DNA of 64,000 nucleotides from Pseudomonas fluorescens. GTDB taxonomy: Bacteria; Pseudomonadota; Gammaproteobacteria; Pseudomonadales; Pseudomonadaceae. The notes below the pieces were generated by a model that saw only the letters and a program-made list of their open reading frames with translations, was not told the origin of the DNA and ran no database searches. Position numbers and translations under genes: made by a program. The stretch is from positions 4,526,001 through 4,590,000 of the forward strand of contig NZ_CP148752.1 in the NCBI RefSeq assembly GCF_040448305.1, read 5' to 3'. Positions 24,358 to 35,626 of this stretch are shown piece after piece (positions within the stretch are counted from its first letter, which is position 1; every line of letters begins with the position of its first letter).

Positions 24358-26628
24358 TCAGGCCATCTCGGCCGTGGTCTCGAACTCGAAGGTCAGCTCC
24401 CCGTCCTTGATGTCGATGTGCACTACACCGCCATGCTCGGCCAGTTCGCCAAAGAGAATCTCCTCCGCCAGCGGACGCTTGATCTTGTCCTGGATCAGGC
24501 GAGCCATTGGGCGAGCACCCATTGCCGCATCGTAGCCACCTTCGGCCAGCCAGTTGCGGGCTGCATCGGTGACTTCCAGCAACACACGCTTGTCTTCCAG
24601 CTGCGCCTGAAGCTCGGTAAGGAACTTGTCCACCACACTCTTGATGACCTCATGACTGAGGCGACCAAACTGGATGATGGTGTCCAGACGGTTGCGGAAT
24701 TCCGGCGTGAAGCTCTTCTTGATCACTTCCATCGCATCGGACGAGTGATCCTGATAGGTGAAACCGATCGAAGCGCGGGCTGCGGTCTCGGCACCGGCGT
24801 TGGTCGTCATGATGACGATCACGTTACGGAAATCCGCCTTGCGCCCGTTGTTATCGGTCAGCGTACCGTGGTCCATCACCTGCAACAGCAGGTTGAAGAC
24901 TTCCGGATGCGCCTTCTCGATCTCATCGAGCAACAGCACGCAGTGTGGCTGCTTGGTGATGGCTTCGGTGAGCAGACCGCCCTGATCGAATCCGACATAA
25001 CCCGGAGGCGCACCGATCAGACGCGATACGGTGTGGCGCTCCATGTACTCGGACATGTCGAAACGAATCAGCTCGACACCCAAGGCCTTGGCCAACTGAC
25101 GCGCCGCTTCGGTTTTACCGACACCGGTAGGCCCTGCGAACAGGAACGAACCGACAGGCTTGTCAGGGGACTTGAGGCCAGCACGGGACAGCTTGATCGC
25201 GGTCGCCAGCGAGTCGATCGCGGCATCCTGACCGAATACGGTCAATTTCAGGTCACGCTCGAGGTTACGCAGCAGCTCCTTGTCGGAACTGGTGACGTGC
25301 TTTGGCGGAATCCGCGCGATTTTCGCGACGATGTCCTCGACTTGTGGCACTTCGATGCGCTTAACACGCTTCTCGACCGGTTGCAGGCGCTGGTAGGCAC
25401 CCGCCTCGTCGATGACGTCGATGGCCTTGTCCGGCATATGACGGTCATTGATGTAACGCGAAGCCAGTTCGGCAGCCGCGCGCAGGGCTTCATCACTGTA
25501 TTCGATATTGTGATGGCTTTCGAAACGCCCCTTCAGGCCGCGCAGAATGCCAATGGTGTCTTCCACCGAAGGCTCCGACACATCGACCTTCTGGAAGCGC
25601 CGAGCCAAAGCACGGTCCTTCTCGAAGATCCCGCGAAACTCCTGGAACGTTGTGGACCCGATGCAGCGGATATCACCCGAGGACAGCAGTGGCTTGAGCA
25701 GGTTCGAGGCATCCATGACGCCACCGGACGCGGCACCCGCACCAATGATGGTGTGGATCTCGTCGATGAACAGGATCGCCTGCGGACGTTTTTTCAGCTC
25801 ATTGAGCAACGCCTTGAAGCGCTTCTCGAAATCGCCACGGTACTTGGTACCGGCCAGCAAGGCCCCCAGGTCGAGGGAGTAAACCACGCTGTTGGCCAGC
25901 AGGTCCGGCACCTGGTTGTCGACAATGCGCTTGGCCAGGCCTTCGGCAATCGCGGTTTTACCCACGCCCGCCTCGCCCACCAGCAGCGGATTGTTTTTGC
26001 GACGACGCGCCAGGATCTGCGCGACGCGCTCGACTTCCAGCTCACGACCTACCAACGGATCAATGCGCCCCTGGCGCGCGAGTTCGTTGAGGTTGCTGGC
26101 ATAAGCATCCAGGGGATTGCCTGAGGAAGAAGACTCACCGCCCTCGTCGTCCTGCATATCTTGCTCACCTTCAGAGTGATCGCCATGCCCCGGCACCTTG
26201 GAAATGCCATGGGCGATGTAGTTGACGACATCTATACGGGCGACGCTCTGCTGTTTCAGCAGGAACACCGCCTGACTCTCTTGCTCACTGAAGATCGCGA
26301 CCAGCACGTTGGCACCAGTCACTTCGCGTTTGCCCGAGCTCTGTACGTGAAACACAGCACGTTGCAGTACACGCTGGAAGCCCAGGGTTGGCTGGGTTTC
26401 GCGATCCTCATCATGCACGGGAATCAATGGCGTGGTGGAGTCGATGAACTCCTGCAGGTCATGCTTGAGTTTGTCGAGGTTCGCGCCGCACGCACGCAAA
26501 ACGGTGGCGGCAGCCTCATTGTCCAATAGGGCCAGCAAGAGGTGTTCGACGGTCATGAATTCATGACGCTTCGAACGTGCCTCCTTGAAGGCAAGATTGA
26601 GGGTGACTTCGAGCTCGCGGTTTAACAT
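24358..26628 (-). CDS. clpA: ATP-dependent Clp protease ATP-binding subunit ClpA
   Basis: A 756-residue AAA+ unfoldase that partners the ClpP peptidase. It has an N-terminal double Clp repeat domain (about 1-145), which binds ClpS, and an acidic linker with DMQDDEGGESSSS. The first AAA+ module has Walker A GEAGVGKTAIAEGLA. The second has Walker A GPTGVGKTEAARQLA and DEIEKAHPEVFNLLLQVMD. It lacks the ClpB middle coiled coil, which separates it from ClpB. It lies downstream of clpS on the same strand, the standard clpS-clpA operon. Confidence 0.97.
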   Translation of the reverse strand: MLNRELEVTLNLAFKEARSKRHEFMTVEHLLLALLDNEAAATVLRACGANLDKLKHDLQEFIDSTTPLIPVHDEDRETQPTLGFQRVLQRAVFHVQSSGKREVTGANVLVAIFSEQESQAVFLLKQQSVARIDVVNYIAHGISKVPGHGDHSEGEQDMQDDEGGESSSSGNPLDAYASNLNELARQGRIDPLVGRELEVERVAQILARRRKNNPLLVGEAGVGKTAIAEGLAKRIVDNQVPDLLANSVVYSLDLGALLAGTKYRGDFEKRFKALLNELKKRPQAILFIDEIHTIIGAGAASGGVMDASNLLKPLLSSGDIRCIGSTTFQEFRGIFEKDRALARRFQKVDVSEPSVEDTIGILRGLKGRFESHHNIEYSDEALRAAAELASRYINDRHMPDKAIDVIDEAGAYQRLQPVEKRVKRIEVPQVEDIVAKIARIPPKHVTSSDKELLRNLERDLKLTVFGQDAAIDSLATAIKLSRAGLKSPDKPVGSFLFAGPTGVGKTEAARQLAKALGVELIRFDMSEYMERHTVSRLIGAPPGYVGFDQGGLLTEAITKQPHCVLLLDEIEKAHPEVFNLLLQVMDHGTLTDNNGRKADFRNVIVIMTTNAGAETAARASIGFTYQDHSSDAMEVIKKSFTPEFRNRLDTIIQFGRLSHEVIKSVVDKFLTELQAQLEDKRVLLEVTDAARNWLAEGGYDAAMGARPMARLIQDKIKRPLAEEILFGELAEHGGVVHIDIKDGELTFEFETTAEMA

Positions 26629-26658
26629 AGCTTCACCTCATACCCAAGTGGTCGGCGA

Positions 26659-27021
26659 TTAACCGTCCTTCTCGATTTCACAGAGTAGCGGATGCTGGCT
26701 TTCCCTGGCGTACTGGTTGACCTGCATGGCCTTGGTCTCGGCGATGTCACGGGTAAACACTCCACATACTGCCCGCCCTTCTGTGTGGACGGCCAGCATG
26801 ACCTTGGTCGCCAGCTCGCGATTCAGGTTAAAAAACACCTCGAGCACTTCGACGACGAAATCCATCGGTGTGTAGTCATCGTTGAACAAAACCACCTTGT
26901 ACATCGGCGGCGCCTGTAGTGCAGGCTTTGCCTCCTGAACAGCAATGCCTGCGGAATCGTCGTCGTGTAAATCAGGGCGATCCTGATTGAATGTTAGTCG
27001 AATCTGGCTGATTGCATGCAT
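26659..27021 (-). CDS. clpS: ATP-dependent Clp protease adaptor ClpS
   Basis: A 120-residue adaptor that recognises N-terminal Leu, Phe, Tyr or Trp and loads such proteins on ClpA. The core KVVLFNDDYTPMDFVVEVLEVFF and the MLAVHTEGRAVCGVFTRDIAETKA stretch are family hallmarks. The N-terminal tail, which threads into ClpA, is long and acidic. Its stop is 30 bases before clpA. It is divergent from cspD across a 224-base gap. Confidence 0.96.
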   Translation of the reverse strand: MHAISQIRLTFNQDRPDLHDDDSAGIAVQEAKPALQAPPMYKVVLFNDDYTPMDFVVEVLEVFFNLNRELATKVMLAVHTEGRAVCGVFTRDIAETKAMQVNQYARESQHPLLCEIEKDG

Positions 27022-27245
27022 GGAAAGAAAGGTTCGTCAGTTGTTCAAATACAGTGGTGGGGGCGGCTATCAGCGTTTTCAACTCCGACTGCCGGGTCAG
27101 CTTGACTATCGGCAAAACGGTGTTACAACCAATAGAGCCCACAGTGGGTAAAAAAGGTCCGCGGAGTCAATCTTATTTACAGATTCGACTGCGGATGTAC
27201 TGGATGATACTCCAGTGATGGAGTCTGTTGCAGAGGGAGTTGGGT

Positions 27246-27512
27246 ATGTCAGGCGGCAAGGTCAGCGGCAAGGTCAAATGGTTCAACAACGCCAAGGGTT
27301 ACGGTTTCATCATCGAGGACGGCAAGACAGAAGACCTGTTTGCCCACTACTCCGTCATCCAGATGGAAGGTTATAAAACCCTGAAAGCCGGGCAAGCTGT
27401 CGTATTCGACATCATCCAGGGCCCCAAAGGCCTGCACGCGATCAACATTGGCAACCCGGTTGATGCTTCGAAAGCGACGACATCCGCCCCGCAACAGACC
27501 GTTACAGTTTAA
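27246..27512 (+). CDS. cspD: Cold-shock-domain protein CspD
   Basis: An 88-residue single cold-shock domain with a short tail. The RNA-binding motifs are KGYGFI (RNP1) and DLFAHYS (RNP2). GAGGGAG precedes ATG 27246 with good spacing. The C-terminal extension (NPVDASKATTSAPQQTVTV) and the position next to clpS match CspD-type proteins, which in E. coli inhibit replication in stationary phase; whether that role holds here is inference. Confidence 0.92.
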   Translation: MSGGKVSGKVKWFNNAKGYGFIIEDGKTEDLFAHYSVIQMEGYKTLKAGQAVVFDIIQGPKGLHAINIGNPVDASKATTSAPQQTVTV

Positions 27513-27535
27513 GCCCACACCGTCATCCCGCCATA

Positions 27536-27577
27536 AAAAAACCGCCTGACTCAAATACTTGAATCAGGCGGTTTTTG
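27536..27577. terminator. Bidirectional terminator between cspD and icd
   Basis: ACCGCCTGACTC and GAATCAGGCGGT pair with one mismatch around AAATACTT, flanked by A6 on the left and T5 on the right. It serves both convergent genes. Confidence 0.93.
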
Positions 27578-27592
27578 TGTGCCTGCGTTTTC

Positions 27593-28849
27593 TTACATGT
27601 GCGAGATCAGCGCATCGCCGAAGCCGGAAGACGACACCAGCTTGGCGCCCTCCATCAGACGTTCGAAGTCATAGGTCACGGTCTTGGCGGAAATCGCGCC
27701 GTTGGTGCCCTTGATGATCAGGTCGGCCGCTTCGGTCCAGCCCATGTGGCGCAGCATCATTTCAGCGGACAGGATCAGCGAACCGGGGTTGACCTGGTCC
27801 TTGCCGGCGTACTTCGGTGCCGTACCGTGGGTGGCTTCGAACATGGCCACGGTGTCGGACAGGTTGGCACCCGGCGCGATACCGATACCGCCCACTTCCG
27901 CCGCCAGGGCGTCGGAGAGGTAGTCACCGTTCAGGTTCAGGGTTGCGATCACATCGTACTCGGCCGGACGCAGCAGGATCTGCTGGAGCATGGCGTCGGC
28001 GATGGCATCCTTGACGACAACGTTCTTGCCGGTTTTCGGGTTCTTGAACTGCATCCACGGACCGCCGTCGAGCAGGGTCGCGCCGAACTCTTCAGCCGCC
28101 ACTTCGTAGGCCCATTCCTTGAAGGCACCTTCGGTGAACTTCATGATGTTGCCTTTGTGCACGATGGTCAGCGAATCGCGATCGTTGTCGACCACATATT
28201 GCAGGGCCTTGCGTGCCAGACGCTTGGTGCCTTGCAGGGACACCGGCTTGACGCCGATACCGCAGTTCTCGTCGAAACGGATCTTGGTAACGCCCATTTC
28301 TTCCTTCAGGAACTTGATGACCTTGGTGGCTTCCGGCGTGCCGGCCTTCCACTCGATGCCAGCGTAGATGTCTTCGGAGTTCTCGCGGAAGATGGTCATG
28401 TCGACATCGCCTGGCTTCTTGACCGGGCTAGGCACGCCTTCGAACCAGCGCACCGGGCGCAGGCAGACGTACAGGTCGAGTTGCTGACGCAGGGCCACGT
28501 TCAGGGAACGGATGCCGCCACCGACCGGGGTGGTCAGCGGGCCCTTGATGGAAACCACGTAATCCTTGACCGCGTCCAGGGTTTCCTGAGGCAGCCAGGT
28601 GTCCTGATCGTAAACCTGAGTCGCTTTCTCCCCGGCGTACACTTCCATCCAGGAAATCTTGCGCTCGCCACCGTAAGCCTTCTTAACAGCAGCATCGACA
28701 ACCTTGATCATGACCGGGCTGATGTCGACACCAATGCCGTCGCCTTCGATGAAGGGGATGATCGGGTTATTAGGAACATTGAGAGAATGGTCTGCATTGA
28801 CGGTGATTTTGTCGCCGACGGCTGGAACCTGAATCTTCTTGTAACCCAT
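27593..28849 (-). CDS. icd: NADP-dependent isocitrate dehydrogenase (dimeric, Icd type)
   Basis: A 418-residue TCA-cycle enzyme that converts isocitrate to 2-oxoglutarate. It is of the E. coli Icd type: PFIEGDGIGVDISPVMIKV near the N-terminus, the substrate loop GGIRSLNVALRQQLDLYVCLRPV whose Ser is the phosphorylation site in E. coli, and ATHGTAPKYAGKDQVNPGSLILSAEMML at the C-terminal part. ATG 28849 (MGYKKIQVP) follows GGAG; an upstream in-frame start would add 23 unrelated residues. It is divergent from the unrelated idh 494 bases away. No aceK kinase gene is in the window. Confidence 0.96.
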   Translation of the reverse strand: MGYKKIQVPAVGDKITVNADHSLNVPNNPIIPFIEGDGIGVDISPVMIKVVDAAVKKAYGGERKISWMEVYAGEKATQVYDQDTWLPQETLDAVKDYVVSIKGPLTTPVGGGIRSLNVALRQQLDLYVCLRPVRWFEGVPSPVKKPGDVDMTIFRENSEDIYAGIEWKAGTPEATKVIKFLKEEMGVTKIRFDENCGIGVKPVSLQGTKRLARKALQYVVDNDRDSLTIVHKGNIMKFTEGAFKEWAYEVAAEEFGATLLDGGPWMQFKNPKTGKNVVVKDAIADAMLQQILLRPAEYDVIATLNLNGDYLSDALAAEVGGIGIAPGANLSDTVAMFEATHGTAPKYAGKDQVNPGSLILSAEMMLRHMGWTEAADLIIKGTNGAISAKTVTYDFERLMEGAKLVSSSGFGDALISHM

Positions 28850-29015
28850 GCTGAACTCCATTGATTGGATTGAACATCTGGCTTGGTTCGAGCGTAACCC
28901 AGTTGAATCGGCGCGCAAACCCTATGTTCCATCGATCTGGCGCAAAGCCTTGCAACTCGTGCGCTACAAGCCTGAAAGCAAAGGGAAAAACGCCAAAATC
29001 AAGCACGACGAATGA
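28848..29015 (+). CDS. Possible 55-residue small protein divergent from icd
   Basis: An open frame MLNSIDWIEHLAWFERNP onward to KIKHDE and TGA. Its ATG overlaps the icd start codon on the other strand (CATG). The composition is protein-like: four Trp in the first 31 residues, basic middle and Lys-rich tail, mostly GC- or C-ending codons. It uses a frame different from the longer open frame that starts at 28861. No clear ribosome site precedes the ATG, because that stretch is icd coding sequence. I do not recognise a family; it may be a real small protein or chance. Confidence 0.35.
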   Translation: MLNSIDWIEHLAWFERNPVESARKPYVPSIWRKALQLVRYKPESKGKNAKIKHDE

Positions 29016-29343
29016 CTCTACGCCCGACTTGCCCCTGCGACCTTTAGACCAATGGACGACATTCGTTGCGTATGAACCATCGGCAGATTGCCAGCTACCT
29101 ATGTATAATGCCGCCGCTGACTAAAGGGTCACGACGGACTGAACAGCTCTACGACGAGTGTTTCGGCCCGATAAGCCGGTCTGTTACCGCAGCCCGGCTG
29201 CTTGACACCCCACTGATGCACCCAACATCACAGCAACGAAACCTCGATATTCGGCTCATGGATGACTTTGAAACGAACGCGCTTACCCGGCGCCCTCGAG
29301 TTTCTGCGCACGCTTTAGCAAAGAAGAGAGAGTTAATCCGAAT
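29016..29343 (+). promoter_or_regulatory. idh upstream region with a candidate -10 box
   Basis: A 328-base stretch without a convincing gene. TATAAT at 29104-29109 is a consensus -10 element, though no good -35 sits 17 bases upstream. A TTGACA occurs at 29202-29207 without an obvious matching -10. GAAGAGAGAG just before the idh ATG is the ribosome site. Confidence 0.45.
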
Positions 29344-31569
<2,226 letters not shown>

Positions 31570-31587
31570 GGTTGTAAGGGAACATCA

Positions 31588-31616
31588 CAAACCCCGGCCC
31601 TGTGCCGGGGTTTGTG
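31588..31616 (+). terminator. Rho-independent terminator after idh
   Basis: CAAACCCCGGC and GCCGGGGTTTG pair around a short loop, followed by TGTTTTTGG, 19 bases after the idh stop. Confidence 0.88.
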
Positions 31617-31658
31617 TTTTTGGTGTTTGCTACAACTCAAATGTGGACACCGAACCCC

Positions 31659-31749
31659 TGTGGGAGCGAGCCTGCTCGCGATAGCGGTATACCATTCAAC
31701 ATTGATGTCGACTGGCCCTCCGCTATCGCGAGCAGGCTCGCTCCCACAT
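31659..31749. repeat. REPIN (inverted REP doublet)
   Basis: Standard arms separated by about 45 bases, between idh and nudJ. The right arm is followed by CCACATTTGAATG and a near match to its complement (CAAATGTGG) lies 20 bases left of the left arm. Confidence 0.9.
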
Positions 31750-31785
31750 TTGAATGCGCTTCATCTTTGGAATATGAGGAAGTTT

Positions 31786-32232
31786 ATGGACTGGAAACCC
31801 CACATCACCGTCGCCACTATCGTCGAAGACAACGGTCGCTTCCTGATGGTCGAAGAACTCAAGCACGGGCGCATAGTGCTCAATCAACCCGCCGGTCATC
31901 TGGACCCGAACGAAACCCTGACCGAAGCCGCCGTCCGTGAAACCCTCGAGGAAACCGGTTGGGACGTCGAACCCACCGGCGTACTGGGCATTTACCTCTA
32001 CACCGCACCGAGCAACGGCGTGACGTACCAGCGGGTCTGCTTCATCGCCAAACCGCTGAAACACCACGCGGAATATCAACTGGACGATGGCATCGTCGGC
32101 GCCAAGTGGTTGACCCGCGACGAATTAATCGAGCAGCGCGACAACTGGCGCAGCGAGCTGATTATCCGCTGCATCGACGACTATCTGGCAGGCCAACACT
32201 TCGGCCTCGAATTGATCCGTCCTTCTCTTTAG
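31786..32232 (+). CDS. nudJ: Nudix hydrolase, phosphatase NudJ type
   Basis: A 148-residue Nudix enzyme with a complete Nudix box, GHLDPNETLTEAAVRETLEETGW. E. coli NudJ releases phosphate from nucleoside di- and triphosphates and from the thiamine precursor HMP-PP. ATG 31786 (MDWKPHITVATIVEDNGRFL) has GAGGA 6 bases before it; an in-frame ATG four codons upstream lies within that site. The following mnmA, hflD and purB reproduce the E. coli nudJ-mnmA-hflD-purB order, which supports the subfamily call. Confidence 0.9.
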   Translation: MDWKPHITVATIVEDNGRFLMVEELKHGRIVLNQPAGHLDPNETLTEAAVRETLEETGWDVEPTGVLGIYLYTAPSNGVTYQRVCFIAKPLKHHAEYQLDDGIVGAKWLTRDELIEQRDNWRSELIIRCIDDYLAGQHFGLELIRPSL

Positions 32233-32291
32233 CCATGCAGGCCCGAGCCTGATAGAATCGCGTCCTTTTTCAAGACACTCATTGAATCCCT

Positions 32292-33425
32292 ATGCGTGAT
32301 CCAGCCCCTTCTGACACACAAAAGAAGCGCGTCATTGTCGGCATGTCCGGCGGCGTGGACTCTTCCGTTTCCGCCCTCCTGCTGATTGAGCAGGGCTATG
32401 AGGTGGAAGGCCTGTTCATGAAGAACTGGGAAGAAGACGATGGAACGGAATACTGCACCGCCATGGATGACCTGGCGGATGCTCAAGCCGTGTGCGACAA
32501 GATTGGCATCAAGCTGCACACCGCCAACTTCGCCGCCGAGTACTGGGACAACGTATTCGAGCATTTCCTCGCCGAATACAAGGCCGGACGCACGCCGAAC
32601 CCGGACATCCTGTGCAACCGCGAGATCAAGTTCAAGGCGTTCCTCGACTACGCCATGATGCTTGGCGCCGACCTGATCGCCACCGGTCACTACGTGCGTC
32701 GCCGCGACATCGACGGCCGCACCGAACTGCTCAAGGGCCTGGACCCGAACAAGGACCAGAGCTACTTCCTGCACGCCGTCGGCTTTGAGCAGATCGCCAA
32801 GACCCTGTTCCCGGTCGGCGAGCTGGAAAAACCGCAAGTGCGCGCCATTGCCGAGAAATACGAACTGGCGACCGCGAAGAAGAAGGATTCCACCGGGATC
32901 TGCTTTATCGGCGAGCGCCGCTTCAGCGACTTCCTCAAGCAATACCTGCCAGCGCAACCGGGCGAGATCAAGACCACCGAAGGTGAAATCATCGGCCGCC
33001 ACCACGGCCTGATGTACCACACCATTGGTCAGCGTCAGGGCCTGGGCATTGGCGGGCTGAAAGATGCCAGTGACGAGCCGTGGTACGTGCTGATCAAGGA
33101 CCTGGAACACAACGAGCTGATCGTTGGCCAGGGCAATGATCACCCGTGGCTGTTCTCCCGCGCCCTGCTCGCCTCCGATATCTACTGGGTCAACCCGATC
33201 GACCTGAGCCAGCCACGCAAGCTGACCGCCAAGGTTCGTTATCGCCAGAGCGACCAACCGTGCACCCTGGAAAAAACCGCCACCGGTTATCGCGCGACCT
33301 TCGATGATCCGCAACGCGCGGTCACTCCGGGCCAGTCCGTGGTGTTCTACGACGGTGAAATCTGCCTCGGCGGCGGTGTGATTGAAGTAGCCGAGCCGTG
33401 GACGAGCAAGGGCCAAGCCCTATGA
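32292..33425 (+). CDS. mnmA: tRNA-specific 2-thiouridylase MnmA
   Basis: A 377-residue enzyme that makes 2-thiouridine at position 34 of tRNA-Glu, -Gln and -Lys using persulfide from TusE. The adenylating P-loop is VGMSGGVDSSVSALLL. The two catalytic cysteines lie in NPDILCNREIKFK and DSTGICFIGERRF; a DCxF-like fold and a C-terminal beta barrel follow. The length is standard. hflD overlaps its stop by four bases. Its sulfur donors tusDCBE are at 9755-11136. Confidence 0.97.
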   Translation: MRDPAPSDTQKKRVIVGMSGGVDSSVSALLLIEQGYEVEGLFMKNWEEDDGTEYCTAMDDLADAQAVCDKIGIKLHTANFAAEYWDNVFEHFLAEYKAGRTPNPDILCNREIKFKAFLDYAMMLGADLIATGHYVRRRDIDGRTELLKGLDPNKDQSYFLHAVGFEQIAKTLFPVGELEKPQVRAIAEKYELATAKKKDSTGICFIGERRFSDFLKQYLPAQPGEIKTTEGEIIGRHHGLMYHTIGQRQGLGIGGLKDASDEPWYVLIKDLEHNELIVGQGNDHPWLFSRALLASDIYWVNPIDLSQPRKLTAKVRYRQSDQPCTLEKTATGYRATFDDPQRAVTPGQSVVFYDGEICLGGGVIEVAEPWTSKGQAL

Positions 33426-34045
33426 ACCCGATTCAGGAGCAACTGACGGCACTGGGCGGCGTGTTTCTCGCCGCAGTGCTGGTGGACAGGATTGCCAAGA
33501 CCGGCCAGACCAACGAAGCCGGTCTGACCTGCATGCTCGGCAGCCTGCTGATTCGCGACCCCAAGGACACTTTGGAGGTTTACGGCGGCGACGACATCAA
33601 CCTGCGTGAAGGCTACCGTGCGCTGATCGGCGCCCTCGAACGCGATCCAAGCGCCCTGCAGCGCGAGCCACTGCGTTATGCCCTGGCCATGCTCGGCCTT
33701 GAGCGTCAGCTGGCCAAGCGCAACGACATGCTCGACGTGATCGGCAAACGCCTGCCGCAGATTCAGTCCCAGGTCGAACACTTCGGCCCGGCCCACGAAA
33801 ACGTTGTCGCCGCCTGCGGCGCGCTGTACCAGGACACCCTGAGCACCCTGCGCCAACGCATTCAAGTGCACGGCGACATGCGCAACCTGCAACAACCGAG
33901 CAACGCCTCGAAAATCCGCGCCCTGCTGCTGGCCGGGATTCGTTCGGCGCGCCTGTGGCGGCAGTTGGGTGGTCATCGCTGGCAGCTGGTGGTCAGCCGC
34001 CGCAAATTGCTCAAAGAGCTTTACCCCTTGATGCGTAACGAATAA
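33422..34045 (+). CDS. hflD: High frequency lysogenization protein HflD homologue
   Basis: A 207-residue helical, peripherally membrane-associated protein of the HflD family (also called YcfC). In E. coli it binds phage lambda CII; its normal role is unclear. Typical stretches are EQLTALGGVFLAAVLVDRIAKTGQT and the late IRALLLAGIRSARLWRQLGGHRWQL. ATG 33422 overlaps the mnmA stop as ATGA, and purB follows after 124 bases. Confidence 0.93.
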   Translation: MNPIQEQLTALGGVFLAAVLVDRIAKTGQTNEAGLTCMLGSLLIRDPKDTLEVYGGDDINLREGYRALIGALERDPSALQREPLRYALAMLGLERQLAKRNDMLDVIGKRLPQIQSQVEHFGPAHENVVAACGALYQDTLSTLRQRIQVHGDMRNLQQPSNASKIRALLLAGIRSARLWRQLGGHRWQLVVSRRKLLKELYPLMRNE

Positions 34046-34169
34046 CCCGCATCGACAGCACCGAACTTAGCAATACGCGTAATACGCCGGTCAGTTGGCG
34101 ACGGACCGGCGGATTTTTTCATGTATGATACGCGCCCCATTTCGTTGCCCGACTGTCCGAGAACACCCC

Positions 34170-35540
34170 ATGCAGCTTTCTTCGCTCACTGCGGTTTCCC
34201 CTGTTGACGGCCGCTACGCCGGCAAAACCCAGGCCCTGCGCCCAATTTTCAGCGAGTACGGCCTGATCCGTGCCCGCGTCCTGGTTGAAGTGCGCTGGCT
34301 CCAGCGCCTGGCCGCTCACCCTGCCATCAGTGAAGTGCCGGCGTTCTCCGCCGAAGCCAACGCTGTGCTCAACACCCTGGCGGAAAACTTCTCTCTGGAG
34401 CACGCCGAGCGCGTCAAAGAGATCGAGCGCACCACCAACCACGACGTCAAGGCCATCGAATACCTGCTAAAAGAGCAAGCGGCCAAGCTGCCTGAACTGG
34501 CCAAGGTCAGCGAATTCATCCACTTTGCCTGCACCAGCGAGGACATCAACAACCTGTCCCACGCCCTGATGCTGCGCGAAGGCCGTGATGACGTAATGCT
34601 GCCGCTGATGCGCCAGACCGCCAACGCCATCCGCGAACTGGCGATCCGTTTCGCCGACGTGCCGATGCTGTCGCGCACCCACGGTCAACCGGCCTCGCCG
34701 ACCACCCTGGGCAAAGAACTGGCGAACGTGGTTTACCGCCTGGAGCGCCAGATCGCCCAAGTGGCTGCCGTGCCGCTGCTGGGCAAAATCAACGGCGCTG
34801 TCGGCAACTACAACGCCCACCTGTCGGCCTACCCTGAGATCGACTGGGAAGCCAACGCCCGCGCCTTCATCGAAGACGAACTGGGCCTGGGCTTCAACCC
34901 GTACACCACGCAAATCGAACCGCACGACTACATTGCCGAGCTGTTCGACGCGATTGCCCGTTTCAACACCATCCTGATCGACTTCGACCGCGACATCTGG
35001 GGCTATATCTCCCTGGGTTATTTCAAACAGCGCACCATCGCTGGCGAAATCGGCTCGTCGACCATGCCGCACAAGGTCAACCCGATCGACTTCGAAAACT
35101 CCGAAGGCAACCTGGGTATCGCCAACGCACTGCTCCAGCACCTGGCGAGCAAACTGCCGATCTCCCGCTGGCAGCGCGACCTGACCGACTCCACCGTACT
35201 GCGCAACCTCGGTGTCGGCTTCGCCCACAGCGTGATCGCGTACGAAGCCAGCCTCAAGGGCATCAGCAAGCTTGAGCTCAACGAGCAGAAGATTGCCGCT
35301 GACCTGGACGCCTGCTGGGAAGTATTGGCCGAGCCGATCCAGACCGTGATGCGTCGCTACAACATCGAAAACCCGTACGAAAAGCTGAAAGAACTGACCC
35401 GCGGCAAGGGCATCAGCCCTGAAGCACTGCAGACTTTCATCGACGGCCTGGACATGCCAGCCGCCGCCAAGGCCGAGCTGAAATTGCTCACCCCGGCGAA
35501 CTACATCGGCAACGCTGTAGAACAAGCCAAGCGCATCTGA
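34170..35540 (+). CDS. purB: Adenylosuccinate lyase
   Basis: A 456-residue fumarase/aspartase-superfamily lyase that acts twice in purine synthesis, on SAICAR and on adenylosuccinate, releasing fumarate. The superfamily signature is GSSTMPHKVNPIDFENSEGN; other motifs are TSEDINNLSHAL and LSRTHGQPASPTTLGKE. ATG 34170 (MQLSSLTAVSPVDGRYAGKT) is the standard start; the frame is open 25 codons further up without family similarity. It closes the nudJ-mnmA-hflD-purB block and has its own terminator. Confidence 0.97.
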   Translation: MQLSSLTAVSPVDGRYAGKTQALRPIFSEYGLIRARVLVEVRWLQRLAAHPAISEVPAFSAEANAVLNTLAENFSLEHAERVKEIERTTNHDVKAIEYLLKEQAAKLPELAKVSEFIHFACTSEDINNLSHALMLREGRDDVMLPLMRQTANAIRELAIRFADVPMLSRTHGQPASPTTLGKELANVVYRLERQIAQVAAVPLLGKINGAVGNYNAHLSAYPEIDWEANARAFIEDELGLGFNPYTTQIEPHDYIAELFDAIARFNTILIDFDRDIWGYISLGYFKQRTIAGEIGSSTMPHKVNPIDFENSEGNLGIANALLQHLASKLPISRWQRDLTDSTVLRNLGVGFAHSVIAYEASLKGISKLELNEQKIAADLDACWEVLAEPIQTVMRRYNIENPYEKLKELTRGKGISPEALQTFIDGLDMPAAAKAELKLLTPANYIGNAVEQAKRI

Positions 35541-35560
35541 TCGACCGCTAGACCCTTTTA

Positions 35561-35588
35561 AGACGCCCGGCCGCGCCGGGCGTTTTTA
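35561..35588 (+). terminator. Rho-independent terminator after purB
   Basis: GACGCCCGGC-CGC-GCCGGGCGTTTTT is a strong GC stem with a T run, 21 bases after the purB stop. Confidence 0.94.
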
Positions 35589-35626
35589 TTCCCGTCTGAA
35601 AAGTGCATTTTTTCAATAGGTTACAC

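Noticed and set aside
28861..29124. An 87-codon open frame starting MIGLNIWLGSS in the icd-idh gap
   Set aside because: It uses another frame of the same DNA as the 55-codon candidate, has a less protein-like composition and no ribosome site.
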